Source of the DNA: Glossina fuscipes
Lineage: Eukaryota; Arthropoda; Insecta; Diptera; Glossinidae
Assembly: GCF_014805625.2 (NCBI RefSeq)
Contig: NW_023998490.1
Location: forward strand, 2,207,495-2,271,494
Direction of reading: 5' to 3'
DNA: 64,000 nt
Shown here: positions 23,946 to 37,190 of the stretch, piece by piece
How the letters are laid out: the number at the start of each line of letters is the position of its first letter
Numbering within the stretch: position 1 is the first letter of the stretch
The notes under the pieces: generated by a model
What the model saw: only the letters and a program-made list of their open reading frames with translations
Told to the model about the DNA's origin: nothing
The model's database searches: none
Program-made: the position numbers and the translations under genes

Positions 23946-26259
23946 CGCTACGCATATGCTCTTAAACACTTAATACCAAAAATTACTAATATGCGAAACA
24001 GAAAACAAAACTTAAATATATGTAAATATACTTAACTTAAATATGCGTTTACTGCACAGTCAATGCACACACGCCAACACATAGATATCTTTCATACAGA
24101 TATTAACATTCCCAAGGATTCTTGATTAGATTGATATAAATTTAAATAAAATGATTACCGCTATGATGGATTAATATTGACTGCATTTCTATTAATATGA
24201 TCGATTCTCTTGCTATCATTTCTGAAAAGATGGGATGAAACTATGAATGATCTTCCTCCTAATACGAAACATGACGAATAATATATGTGAAGGCAACGAT
24301 GCTTGCACGCGTTGTGTTTACACTTAGCCGGTCAATGTTTAGATAATTAAAGCTGTTGTTTAGATTTCTACGTACACACCGTGGGGGCGGAATTGATAAA
24401 TAGAAACGCAAGCGTGGAAGATTTACTGCATGTTTTCTTTTTTTTGTTTTTGCCTGCGTGTATGTTGTTGTTATACACGTTGACGTAGTAACTCACACGT
24501 ATGTAAGCGTATGGGTTGTTTTTATACGAATTCCTGCAAAACTCGGACGCAATTTCTTATAAACCATTAGTTAATATAACTAAAAATAACTGATAGTTAT
24601 CAATTTAAAAATATAATGATTCAGAATAAAATAGTTTGGTTGTCAACATAAGCATAACTTTTGAAGGAAACAGTTATCATGGATTTCTATGGAATTTCCC
24701 CATATCAAGCGTTATCGGAATTCGTTGTCTCAAAACAATTTTTATCAGTATAAGTAAAATTGTTTTCAGTCTACTTGAGGTGAGATTCCTTGTGAAGATA
24801 ATAAACTCATTTTATGTAAGGAGGATGCTTAGAGAGCGCTTCTGTGAACATGGATTCCATCAAATTGTTCTCTAATAGGTTTCGAGAGGATATTCCATGT
24901 ATCTTTCAAAGCCTCGATATCGACAACGGACGGGCGGGGTAGCATCCATCACCAAGTACTACTTAATAAAGAAAAAATATATTCGGTCGTGGCCGTTATC
25001 CTAAAAAAGACAAGAGGAACAAGTAAAAGAAAAATATTGTAATGCCCTATAAAATGGAGTGGGCGCGGCTGATTTTTTCTACTTTCGAAATAAAAATTTT
25101 AGTCGCATAGGTGTGTGGACATTGTAGGCGTGTACTTGGAAAAGTTTAAGTGACTTCCAAATTCTTTCGCAAATTTGCAGGCGATGTTTCCAATTTTCCT
25201 TACGAGAAACTGCTTACCACAGATACTACATAGTTGGGCAGACGGACAGATGGACACACGGACATGTTTCGATGCATTCCAAATTTAAAATTGGTCAAGA
25301 AACTTTGAAAAAAAAAAACCTTGGTACATTGTAATATCGGCTGGCGTGGTCAATTTTGTCCATTTTTTCAGGTACTATAACACAGCTCATAAGACATGAT
25401 TTCAATTTTTTGTAAATTTAGCTGCTATAGTTTATGTGTAATGAGCAAAAAACACATTGTTTATTTCGTTTGAAAAACAGAGGTTTTGTCAGTTTACATG
25501 GTGCTGTGGGCGTGTCCTTTGATCGATTTGGCCCATTTTCAATACCAATTTGCGTGCACGAGCTTCCAACGTTTCTGCCAAATTTGAAGTCGATAACTTC
25601 ATTTTTGCGGTCTGAAGAATGTTTGTAACAGATAGTACGCAGTGGGACAGATGGACATGCTTACGTTTTGACAAAATGGATATGCCCCTCAGCCTTCGAC
25701 GATGGGTGTAAAAAAATCAGTCATTCTCAGCAAATTGCTTTTCATGGACGTCTTCCGATTGCTGAACGATTATTAAAAATATTTGGATTCATGGTTAAGA
25801 ATGATTTTGTGCTGAAAATTGGAGGCTCCTTCTTCATAAATCTGAAAAGAAATTCGAATAATTAGGAAAAAAAATAACTCCACTTAGCATCAACCGAGAA
25901 GTAAAACAAAATGTTATGCTGTTATGCAAACCCTTCACATTTGAACTTTATTGCTCAACGCTTGGGCACTTCAGGGATTTTGTTTCGAGGAAATTAGAGC
26001 TAAATCTTTGAAATATCATTTTATGGTTTTATATTATTATTTTATAATTTATAAACTTTCTAAATAACTTTTCACATAATTGTTAATAAGTTTACTTTAA
26101 TTGGATTTAATTCACTTTAATTAATTTTTTAAGCTTTCAGATAAGAACTAACTGTAACATGAAATTCCATTTTTATCTTCTTCTTTAATATCTTTGTTAA
26201 ATTCATTTTTGAGTTTTTAAAAATTCTGACGTAAGAGCTTCACATAAACATAAAAGCAT
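23946..26259. other. Intergenic, 3' side of Tdc2
   Basis: No further gene supported. It contains a repeat copy (about 24985-25690) and otherwise AT-rich DNA. The 3' UTR of Tdc2 should enter from the right. Confidence 0.5.
24985..25690 (-). repeat. Dispersed repeat family B (minus copies)
   Basis: On the minus strand it carries the CATGTCCGT..CTGTCC block, GCGAAAAAATGAA-like text, 'CAAATTTGGCAGAAACGTTGG' and GGGCCAAATCGATC. It ends near a TTTTTTAGGATAACGGCCACGACCGAATAT boundary (in parts at 24980-25010). The same blocks recur in plus orientation at 29950-30480 and 48600-49310. Two core blocks appear (about 25180-25290 and 25490-25680), so it is either a long element or two neighbouring copies. 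Confidence 0.6.
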
Positions 26260-29200
26260 TTATTGATTGCTGATGCTATTGATGGTTAAGGGTCCCTTAC
26301 GTGGAGATCTTTTAGGTGATCGTATTGCGCTTACAACATTTGATTCATTTTCCGGTGACGGTGAGGAACCAGCTGCTGAACTGCGTCGTGACGAAGACGA
26401 CCTAACATTTGTGTCCAAGTGACGAAAACTGAAAATGAAAAAGAAGAAAAAAATTCATCACCCATTCATCTGACGTGTACCATTGTCTTCGGCACGCCAT
26501 CTGAAATTTTTGTAATCGTGAACATTGAGTGAACAGTCCGACAGATAGAAATGCAAACTTGGCTACGATATTAGGAGGACTAATTACAAATATATTTCGT
26601 TTAAGGCATATTTTTCATTATTGCCATATTATAATGGTGTTTATAACATTAAATAACAACAAATAAATACACTATAGAGAGGCAAGGTCCAGCCTTAAAT
26701 ACCCTACACCACTTCGCTTTGTTGTTCATATAACGACTTTTGAAAATATGGGAGTTGGCTGAAAAAGTGCTCCAATCCTCGTCCTTGGGTAATGTTGTTG
26801 TAACAAATGTCATTAAAATATCCTGAAAATTGCGAATTGTAGGTTGAACATAGGAACGAACACAAGACGAACAGGCGGACAGACAAGCTTAGATCGATTC
26901 AGCAATTGCTTCTGATTCCTTCTGGGTAATTCTCAAGTCCTTCTCGGTGCAAACAAACTTAGTGCACTCTTGTATTGATGGCGTAGAGTATAAAAGTAAA
27001 GACGCCTAAGAATAAAGTATAACAATAAAGGTTGAAGGACACCCTTGATAATAGAGAGTTCTTGTGCCCTACACCACTTGTAGTACATGGTATATAAAGT
27101 TAGTGTAGACGCGTATACCACCCGCAATCGCTTAAGATAGACCCATCTTTTATTATACCGCTCAATTTAGAAAATGATCCTGATTCTAAGCCTTTCTGTC
27201 TGTCTTATATCTGTCCATGTATTTTTGTGTTCAAGCTGTAATTTTTTATATATTTTGATGAACTTTCATACACAGACGTACTTTGGCCCAAAAAATCAAA
27301 CAAATCAAACAAATCAATTTTACTCAATTGGGACAACATAGGTCTCCCGTATGTAGGGATTCTCATGAAATGTAAACCCTTACACGCCAAAGAAGCCTAA
27401 CTCTTTCTTTTTGTTTTTGATAAAAATTTGTTTATGATAGTAATTGAATAAAAAAATTAAGGGGATCTAATTTGAAACACATTGGTCTATTTCTTGGCCC
27501 CAGTCCATATAAGATACCCTATGAGTAACAAGTCCTTCGAAAATTTTTAATATTTTAGGATGAAAATTAATTCGTAGTAGCGTTTCAGCAAAAAAATTAA
27601 CGGTAGTGAATTTGGATCAAATAGGTATATTTTTTTTGGACTCCATACGAAACGGTAACTCTTATATGGAGAAAAAGTTTAACCTTTCATCATGCGAGCT
27701 TTCATGACAATTAGGGCTTTGCATGAAAATAATGTGTACTTTTTCGAGCGAATAACTGTACTAGGCGAAGTGTTGTAGGGTATGTAATATTATATTTTAT
27801 ATAATAATAGTGCCCGACTATAATGTTCTTACACATTTTTTATATATATCGGAAATATTGGCCTAACAATGCAGACCATTTTCACAGTAAACTACTAATA
27901 AATTATCGGATCTCGGTTTTTGTCGTCGCCTGCAAGCAAAACACTGAAATTTTCAAATCCTTTCCTTTTTTTTAGATTTCAAAGGCCAGTTTCTTCCATA
28001 GTCCAATTTCTCATATAATCTTTAAGATTTTAAAATATATCACATCTTGCGTTCATAAGAAAGTTTGCAGCTTTTGGGATGTGTAATGGATGTAATGGAT
28101 AAATTTGGATTTTGCCCAAAAGTTTGTTTATTTGAATTCGTAGAGCTGCGAATATTGAACATCCATCCCAAAAGTAAATGCATAAAAATTCTTCTCCTTT
28201 TGTGTGGTTCTATACAGCCTTGGAGTTTGGGATTAACATCTACAACAACAACATTAATGGAAATAAGATGAAGTAAGTCGAACGCTAAAATGATTTGAAA
28301 GTCGCCCTTTTATACTTTACACCCAATTTATTTTGAGCTTTGACTATGTGAACACTGTGCACCTTTCACGCAAATTTGACAGTAAAAATGGGGCAAATGA
28401 TTCAAGAAACATGTGTGCAGTGCAACATTAATTGAGAGTATCTCTGATGATTTCTTCTGTGTTCTTTGGTAATCGCTCATAAATTGCAAAAGCCGAACGA
28501 TAAGTATTTCTACTCTTTTATATTCTAGAAAAAAGGGGCAAAAGTCCATGCTATGCACAACATTATAAAATATCGAAAATTAGTTCGTGCATTCTTTTTT
28601 TAGCCTTTTTTCAGAAAAAAGTTGAGGAGTATAAAAGACTCGGTCACAGCCGAATATAAATTCCTTACCTCTTACTTTATTTTAAAGTAAAGCATAACCA
28701 CATGTTTACCCTTCCATTGTGATATAACACTAACAAGATGTTGCTTTAAAAAACAACAGCAACAACAACAAAAATAAATAAATATTACTTTGCTTTTCAG
28801 TCTGCTACCTCAAGTCAATAATTGAGTGATTGGGAATTTGAAATAGAATTGAAAAGACATTAAAGCGCATATGTATGCGTCTAGTTTAGTTTGTTGTTGG
28901 TGTAGGCGAGAGGGATTATTTAATTAATTTGCAATTTACCGCAATGAAACGTTACTCTTCTGCCCGCTATCCTCGTTATTGCTATTGAAGAGAAATGCCA
29001 ATGGCCAAGATATCCACGAATGATGATCAACGGAGCTCTGAGTGCGTATTTCCGGATTGCCGGCACCACTGCGGCTAACAACAGGTGAGGCGGTTTCCAG
29101 TGATAATTTCGGTGTACCCGCTTTATTTATAGCAGGATTATAAATTTTCGGATCACTAACCATGCGTACAAAGAACGAACGCTTTTGTGCCAGAGTGTTT

Positions 29201-32200
29201 TCTTTCTTTTTATTGATAATTTCAGTGAGCTCGTCGTGCTGCTCCTTCTCCAATAATTCATTAGCAAAATCTACAATAATATCCCAAGCGTAATCGATAT
29301 CCTCTTCGGTCGCGTGTTGTGCAACGGCACAAAAACGTATTATGTAACGTTCGCCAACGCAAGCAGGTACCATATGAAGTTTTCCCGATTCGTTAATAGC
29401 GCTCAGTAGCTTTTCATTCAGCTTGTCATTGCCTTTTAGACGAAAGCATACTAAGCCGAGCTTTAGAAAACAAAAAAAAAAAAAACAATAATTAAGTACT
29501 TATATAGTTTAAGAAAAAAAAAAAGAAAGAGAAACCAAAATGATGAATAATGAAAAAGAAAACAACCGTTCGCGTTACTGTTTTCTTCACCTAAAATTAT
29601 GTTCCAATTTTTTAGTACACAAATCATAAAAGTCAATATCACCAAACTATGACAAATTTTCAAGTTCTAAATTGACCTATGCTCTGATCTTGACTGCTTT
29701 GACACTACTAACTGTTCTAATTATATTGCGAATAGCTATACCAAGCTTCAGCTTGGTTCAGCATTTCGTGAAGCGAAAGAAAGATTTTCATGTATTTTGT
29801 AATTTAATAAAAATACTAATGTCTTTATAGATTTGCCGTTTGACTTTAGAAAGAAATTATGTTGATGCACATAATCAAATTATGCAATAAAATTTTCTTC
29901 TCTTACGTGCTCTTCTCATTAATCGATTTATTAGATTCGAGTAAAACACAAAGTTTTTATGTATCCGTCACCGAAGGATGACGAGTATATTTGTTCGGCG
30001 AAACGTTTGCAACGCCTAGAAGGAAGCTTCAGAGACACACACACATTTTTTAATCGACTTAAGCATGTCCGTCTGTCCGGCTGCGTAATGTCTGTTGTAA
30101 ACATTCTTTTGGCCGCAAAAATGAAACTATTGGCTTCAAATTTGCAGAAATATTGAAAGATCTTGCGCGAAGGACACGCCCACAGTGCCTCCTAAATTGT
30201 TTTTCAAAAGAATAAAAAAATTGGTTTTTTGCTCGTAAACTCTAACATATAAATGTAAAACATTTGAACGCATATTCGATGGGCTGCTGCTGCTGCTATG
30301 CTCTAGCATATAAATTCTTGGCCAGTTTCAAATTTGGAATGCCCCTAAGCATGTCCGTCTGTCCAGCTATGTAGTATCTGTGGCAAACATTCTCCCGTTA
30401 ACGAAAATGAACATGTCCCCTATAAGTTTGCAAAAGCATTTAGAAATGACCTAAACTTTTCACGGACATGTGTAAAGCCAACCACGCCACTTCATATTAT
30501 AGATCATGAAGATTTAACGTTTATGCTTTCTTAAAATGCTTATTTCTCGATTCTTCGATCTAAAATTCAAGTTGATTATTTACCTCTACAAAATCATTCC
30601 CAAGCCTTTTCATAGAACAATTGCAAATCCTTAGATCGAATGGAAACCGTTTCATATTAATACAACGGTTTTCTAACTCATCAGCCGAACGATCTTTTAC
30701 TATCCCTGTCGCTAAGTATTGAATGCCTTACCACCGAGTCTGAAATCTTTCAATAAATCTTTGAATACGCTTAGAGGAAAACTGACCGCATTACAAAACT
30801 AATAATGTAATATTTTGTTGATGATAATCGAGTTTACCGAGCACGATGGCTTCATTGGCAGCCATTTAGCTGACTTGTGTACGCTCATTTATGTTATAGT
30901 TTCTTTTTTTTTGGAGATAAAATATATGTATGTAACTAGGTAATAAGCCTATGGCATTGCTGTTGCTTAATAAATGAAAACGAAAATTAGTAACTCATAT
31001 TAAAAACTCATCAAGTTATTGGATATAATCGGTCTTATCGTTACCAGGTCTAATCCATTCAAAAAAATCCAAAAAAAATTAAAGTCGTAAAGCTCACTTT
31101 GCGTTTAGTTACTTTTATGAGAAGTGTGCTCTCTGATGCCCAATGAAAAATTGAACGCTCAGACGCCACACTCCGAGGACCTTGTATCACGGATATCAGG
31201 TTTTGCTGTCTTCTGCACTTACTGCACTTGTAGTTTTGAATTGTATTGCGTAGCGTCATGAAAGTTGAATTGAACAGAATTCTAACATACTTTTAACAAT
31301 TTGTGTGTTATTGTTGTGTGTACATAAGTAATTTTTACAGCAGATCATTAATTTTCTCTGTGTTTTTTTAAATTACTAACGCTTCCCTAATTAGGCGGTA
31401 TAAAACTGTTTAATTGCTTAAGATTTACGCTTTACACTTATTTTCAAATGTAAGCCGTATTCTCGAACAGAGAATAGAGAATTGCGCTCTGTCTGTCGGG
31501 AGAGAAGCTTGATGCATATTGGCATAGAAATACGAAAGCTGTGTTAGTAATAAATTACCTTGACTTGATTGCAAATCTCAAAACGTTTATCTTTTATAAC
31601 GTGCTGTTCGAAACGCTTAGCCAAGTCGATATGATGCCTTATGTACTTTTGAAGACCAGAAATTCCGTAAGAACGCAAAACAAACCTGTAAATATTTTTG
31701 CTTCAATCAAAAAGTACACACAAAATATTAAATGTAATTTTAACCATAATTTTAAAGAACGAAATCGCCGACTCAGCGGAACTCCCCAATGACGATAGTC
31801 GATAGCAGCATCGGAATAACCGTGTTTAAGATACAATGGATTGACAACCAAAGCTGAAGTCAAGCGTATTCGATCACGCACCCATAATGTTGAGCAATCG
31901 AAGTTAGTGAGCAGCCATTTATTGGGATTGGTGTTAAATGAATCGGCGTATTCTATACCCTAAGCAATGGAGATCATTGTCATATGCATGTGAAGTAATA
32001 AGTAATAGAATAATTGTTCACGGTATTACCTTAAGCAAAGGTTTCAATTCTGGACATATAAATGAATTACCAGCATAGGCAGCGTCAACGTGTAACCAAA
32101 CACCGGGAAATTTTTGTAATTCCTGACCGATTTCTAGTAAATTATCGAAAGCACATGAGCCAGTAGTGCCCAATGTAGTCGACACAAAAAATGGTACTAA

Positions 32201-33156
32201 ACCCTGCAATTCGTCCTCTTCCATGGCCTGCATACATGCAAGTAATAATTTCTAATACATATACAAGAAGTGAACATTGGGAGTACCTCGTATAAGGCAT
32301 GGCCTCTTAGACTGGCGTTTTCATCTGGTTCCAATATACGCAACTTCACAAAGCATATCATAGCTGCTTTTTCCACACAACTATGAGCCTCTTTAGAACA
32401 GTATGCCATAAGTTTTGATAACAAGTGACACTCCTCCACAAAAGGATGCTGAGATTTAAGACGTTTTATAGCCTGAGCGCGAGCCGCTAGCATAGTAACT
32501 AAAATACATTCCGAGGCCGACGTCTGCCAATAAAATTTTCAAGCATATCAATGGGAGTAAAATTCAAGAACATTTACACATACTAACCTGGATAACTCCA
32601 CCACCAGTGCTGCCATTTTTCAAAGCTAAAAAATGATCAGGTAACCCTATAGCTTTACCTAGTATATTGAACAAATCTTGATAGGTTTTCTTCAAAAAAT
32701 TTTTAAATATTATTTAGTCACTTGCCCAACCAATCCAACACGATTGTCTCTAATTCAGTGCAGGCTGGACTAGCAGCCCATGAGAAACCTATACATCCAA
32801 TACCATCACCCAGCATATCCCCTAGTATAGAAGGAAATGAATTGCCTGCCGGAAAGTAAGCATGAAACCGTGGATGCTGCCAATGCGTTACGCCTGGCAA
32901 TATCTTATCGTCTACATCAGCCATAATTGTATCCCAACTTTCGGGTTGCTGAGGAGCTTCCGCTGTAACCGTAAATATTTCTATAAAACTTCGCACACTT
33001 TTTCTCGCATAAACCACTTCACGTACCGGGCAGTAAATGCCTTAGATAACCAGGCTCCACACTCGGTATAACTCGTCGCTGATCGAGGGTTTCCAAGTAC
33101 TGACAGATATATTCAACCATTTCGGTTCCACGTTTACGAAATTCATGGCTATCCAT
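26260..33156 (-). CDS. Tdc2: Tyrosine decarboxylase, Tdc2 type (9 exons, about 634 aa)
   Basis: PLP decarboxylase making tyramine for octopamine synthesis. Exons: 33027-33156, 32726-32962, 32588-32658, 32287-32523, 32030-32227, 31745-31959, 31559-31685, 28940-29460, 26260-26428. Phases agree at every junction. The start [20 protein letters not shown] is collinear with Tdc1; both first exons are 130 nt. Marks: [23 protein letters not shown]-stacking H193, T247, D273 in [13 protein letters not shown] and Schiff-base K305 in [16 protein letters not shown]. Intron 2 is GC-AG (GG|GCAAGT...CTAG|GT), the only choice that keeps [11 protein letters not shown]. Exon 9 adds a Ser/Arg/Pro-rich tail ([16 protein letters not shown] ... 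NSISNQ). If intron 8 is retained, the frame stops right after the donor (VSLR, 579 aa). About 634 aa matches the length I recall for fly Tdc2, the neuronal form; that role is inferred from orthology. Confidence 0.92.
26690..27790. repeat. Dispersed repeat family C in Tdc2 intron 8
   Basis: 26695-26900 contains TACCCTACACCACTTCG, CATATAACGACTTTTGAAAATA, TGTAGGTTGAACATAGGAACG and GGCGGACAGACAA. These match 48355-48545 in order. A further unit at 27040-27790 starts from CCCTACACCACTTGTAG and ends with CGAAGTGTTGTAGGGTATG, so oppositely oriented end blocks are present. No coding content. Confidence 0.6.
29950..30480 (+). repeat. Dispersed repeat family B in Tdc2 intron 7
   Basis: Two CATGTCCGTCTGTCC blocks (30064 and 30350) are followed by GGCCGCAAAAATGAAAC and 'CGCAAATGAACATGTCCCC'-like text. 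AATTCTTGGCCAGTTTCAAATTTGG is shared in part with 49020-49045. The body is the same as the copies at 48600-49310 and, inverted, at 24985-25690. Confidence 0.6.
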
Positions 33157-33929
33157 TGCTTTGGATGTGCAAATAAAATCTAATAAAATGCAATCAATTG
33201 CGCGTAAAATGATCAATTCAAGAAAATGTAACTCGTCTTTGAATGAATTATTCATGGCCACTACGCACCTATAAACGTACTTGCAAAGGTCTAACAAAGA
33301 AATTTAATCCTAGCTTACGGATATGCGTTGAGGATATATGTATTAAGGTATAGCTTCTTTTTTATATCTGGCAAAGTGTCTGATCACAAATGAACTGAGT
33401 AGCACGGGACATTGTTTCATCAATTTACAATATACCCCTCGCGAACATATACATAATAAGTTCCCCAGCGGATATTTTTACGTGTTACGAAAGCAAGAAC
33501 AATTTTCCATTTGATCTCGATTTCAATTATACTAAAATTTATAGATTCCTTATATGTTAGTGGTCGTAAATAAATACTTGTAGCGAACGTTGAATATTTA
33601 TAGCGAAAATAAAAGTGAGTTGAAGATTCGCCTTTACGTGGACGTCCCGAATTCGGAAATAGAAATTTCAAACTCTTTCGATAGCAAAATTTGAACCATA
33701 ATCTTATGTTCTCGATTTGCGGATAGAGAATGGCCTATGGTTATATTGGCCAATGTTCATAACGTTATGACACCAAAGAGATTGCGAACCCGTCAGAAAG
33801 CCAAATTCGCTTTAACGCGAATTTGTAGCATATATTCACTTAAGTCATCATTCCCTTAGGTTTAGAAAATGTTTTGTTAAACAGAATAGCGTCACCCGAT
33901 ATGGGTCGCTTCCAGGCTAGCTGGGGCCA

Positions 33930-34330
33930 AATCTCGCATACCCAGGTAATATACCTTCATCGAAGGAGTGTACAAAATAGTTTTAAACATTCTGTCTGGT
34001 GTGCTTTATGATAAATAAGAATAAAACCTCAATAAAGTGAAAAAAACCAAATTTAATTACTTGTAACTTTGTGTGGGCATGGCGGATGTTTTCCATTTTT
34101 GCGATAAGGAGTAGAGTGCTTCGAAAAGTAAATGTGGAAAATTTCAGTTTTCTAACTTTTATAATTTCCGACTAACGGGCAAATATCCAAAAATTTTTGT
34201 TAAAAAGACGGAGTTGCGTTCAGTTTACGCTCCATTGCGCGCTTCCCCTCCGACCGATTTCCTTTTGGGTGTTACGTACACTACCCAAAAAAGCAAAATG
34301 GGTATACCCACATCTTACAGTGGTGGGTGT
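33930..34330 (-). repeat. Dispersed repeat family A (minus copy)
   Basis: On the minus strand it contains TGGAGCGTAAACTGAACGCAACTCCGTC-like text (34195-34232) followed by CGAAAAATTTGC and AATTATAAAAGTTAGAAAACTG, in the same order as the plus copies at 12110 and 36240. A GGGTATACCCATTTTG boundary lies at its upstream end (about 34300). Confidence 0.65.
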
Positions 34331-36239
34331 GAAAAGCCACATCGTAGTCAAAGCAGTTGTTTAACAATTCGTCGTCTCATTATATTTGTACACTTTGCAA
34401 AGCGAGCGCGTGGATTTTAAATACACCTTCTGTGCGTGGAAACTAGAGTATTCAGTTAAGCACTGATCAGCATGAGATTCGTTTACTCATGCCCGCTTGT
34501 GCGCCCGTTTATAGGCAAAAATTGCGACAAGACGGCCATGGTAGTAAAAATTAAGATATAAAGTTGGACTTGGTCCTTAGTGTGTGTCCATGAACTTTCA
34601 CGCAGTATAATTCCATAAGACCATCGCTAAGCTTACTTCAATAACGTAAAGATCAGCCCACAAATTCAAACTCAAAAAAAAAAAAAAAAAGAATTGAATT
34701 AAAGTATGCCCAAAGGTTAAATAGGGCTTTCCCATTCGTTGCTACCGATGCGGCAAGTACACTGCGACGAGAAGAAAAGATGTTGACTTCTAACTCGAGC
34801 AGCCAGCAATAAACGTGAAAATGGAAGAAAAAATGTTCTTTACCTTAGAGCAAAACTTGTATAAACAATCAAAAGATTTGTACGAATATTTCCAAAGTTC
34901 ATCTAAAAAAGCGCTATTGGAATGGCACCAAATCGCTAAGACGAGGCGACAGCTCATCAGCATACTCAGAAACATTCATATAAGAGTTTAATAAGGTTGG
35001 TGTAAAAAGTTCCCTTCGTAGTGGATTTGATTGCTCTGCCTGTCTTATCTTGTCATATGCCATAAAATTTTGTTAGTGATTCTGCTGAACTCTGTCTTCC
35101 ACCAAAAAAGGAATCAGGTACTTACATCAATATGACGACATTTTCGAAAATATTTGTTCCCATTCACCATTTTTAGACAAATCTTACATCTTTTCAGTCA
35201 GCACTTTATATCTTTGTACGATCTTTTTCTTTCCTTCTTCTTGTTTTTATACGACATTACGAGACACACCTTGTGAGCGAATATGCTTCACTTCTTAAGA
35301 AATAAACTTTTCCTAAGCAACAATTCTTTCTAATATTAAAATCGCTTCTCTGCAATCTCAAAACCTCTAACATTCAGAACGAATGCGTAGAATAGTCGAC
35401 CTAACATAAAAAAATCATAGACAGCAATAGGCCATGGTTTCGCCACCTGATTGGAGAACCATTACGCATCGTCAATGTAAACTCCACATTTGAGTTTTGC
35501 CCGATACACATAATACGGTTTTCTATAGAACGGTCGTATGTCGTAAAATTTCGAACTTCTTCTTCCTCTTCTGCGAATCAGGAAACCAATAACAGATGAC
35601 TCACTGCGTTCAGTCGAAAAGGTTTAATGTGAACACGGATATTTCGAGCTTCTTTCGAGCAATAAAATGTCATCCCTTGTAAATTTGCCAACATAATAAA
35701 ACACTATATATAGGGTTCCCTGGAAAATGGAATATAGCAAGTTTGTGATTAAGCAAAATATGTTCTTTCCCGTATTAGCGTCGAATTCTTTCTTTTGTAA
35801 ATTCCTTCTGGTCACGTTAGAATAGATTTCAAAAGAGGCGCATTCCACCTTGAGGCCTATGTCATAGGTGCAATAAGAAAAGACGATGCAAAGCAAATAG
35901 GGCAGGGAAGCGGCAAAGCTTTTGTTGTACTTTTAAAAGTATTCGAAGAGAGATTTGCACCTGCAGTTGGGGAATATGTCATAAATATTTTTAGTTACAA
36001 TCCCCGAAATTGTCGACCATCGATTTAAAATCAGTCGACTAACTAGTTAATAAGGCAAACTTCGAAGTTGCCTTCCGGAATACATCTGAATTAGGGGAAA
36101 TGACAACTTTAAAGCATTCTGACAAGATTCCGATTACCTTCAGGCAAAAACATCGATTTTGTTTTGATAAAAATCGTTCGATTTTAATGCAAACAAGAGC
36201 TATATCAATAGTCTTAGCAGAATTAGTCTTTTGCTGGAT

Positions 36240-37190
36240 GTGAAAATTTCTAGATGTTAGTCGAGATTATTGCCAGAAGGAAGCTTGAGAGACTCTATAA
36301 AGTGTATATATTCTTGATTAGCATGCTGCTCTGAATTGATTAAGCCTTGTCTGCCCCTCTTTGTGTGTCTGTATGGTGTGTCTCCTGATCGCAAATATGA
36401 ATATATCCACTTCAATTTTCTTAGAAACTTTGGAAATTTTTGCGAGTAAATTGTTACTGAAAATGTGTCAAGGGATCCTAAACCCGCAGTGAAGCGTAAA
36501 CTGAACGTTACTCCGTCTTTGTAAAACAAAATTTTGTGGGAATTTTGCTCATTACTCAACAATTATAAAAGAGCGAAGAGTGAAATTTTTCCCATTTACC
36601 TTATGAAAAACCCCAGTTTCTATGTACAAAAACGAAAAAAGCCCGCCACGCCCACCAGAGTAACAAGTGATTAAATTTCCATTTTTCACTTTCTTGAGCT
36701 TTTATTCTTATTAATCATATTTCGTCCACTCCTCAAATGAAGATATGTTGTCTGCCTATAATTCTAAAATAAATATAGTGGACGTCACGACCCGGTGGAT
36801 TAATTTTTTCTTAATAACACCTGTGATATGGATATGAAATGAAAGCACTTGGAGATTAGTAGGCAGTAGCAAGCAAATGTGTTATTTCTAAATTAAGTGT
36901 GGTGGGCGTGGTAATGAATTAATTATTCTGTTATAGTACCATTGCCATGGATGTCACATAAAAGGGCTTGGGCAGTAGAACGCGACAAGGCAAGCGTGTT
37001 TATTCTAAACTAAGGGCGTCACGACGTCGTAAATTAATCTTTCTTCACAATACTTTTGCATAAATTTTACCGAATTCACTTTTTTATGACAATAAATAAA
37101 ACCATGGGCCGTCAAAGATTTTAATGCAATCCTTGGGCATGCGAGATTCGCTCCCAGCCGAATATAATTTTCTTATTTGCTTTTCTTTAA
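36240..37190 (+). repeat. Dispersed repeat family A, longest copy
   Basis: About 950 bp. It opens with AAGCTTGAGAGACTCTATAAAG and TATATATTCTTGATTAGC. The CTGTCTGCCCC/TGTGTGTCTGTATGGTGTGTC block follows, then TGAAGCGTAAACTGAACG and CCGCCACGCCCACC. It closes with GGGCATGCGAGATTCGCTCCCAGCCGAATATAATTTTCTTATTTG (read in parts). The close matches 41700-41750, so the right end of the family can be placed. Two internal segments with GGACGTCACGAC / GGGCGTCACGAC suggest a partial internal duplication. Confidence 0.7.
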
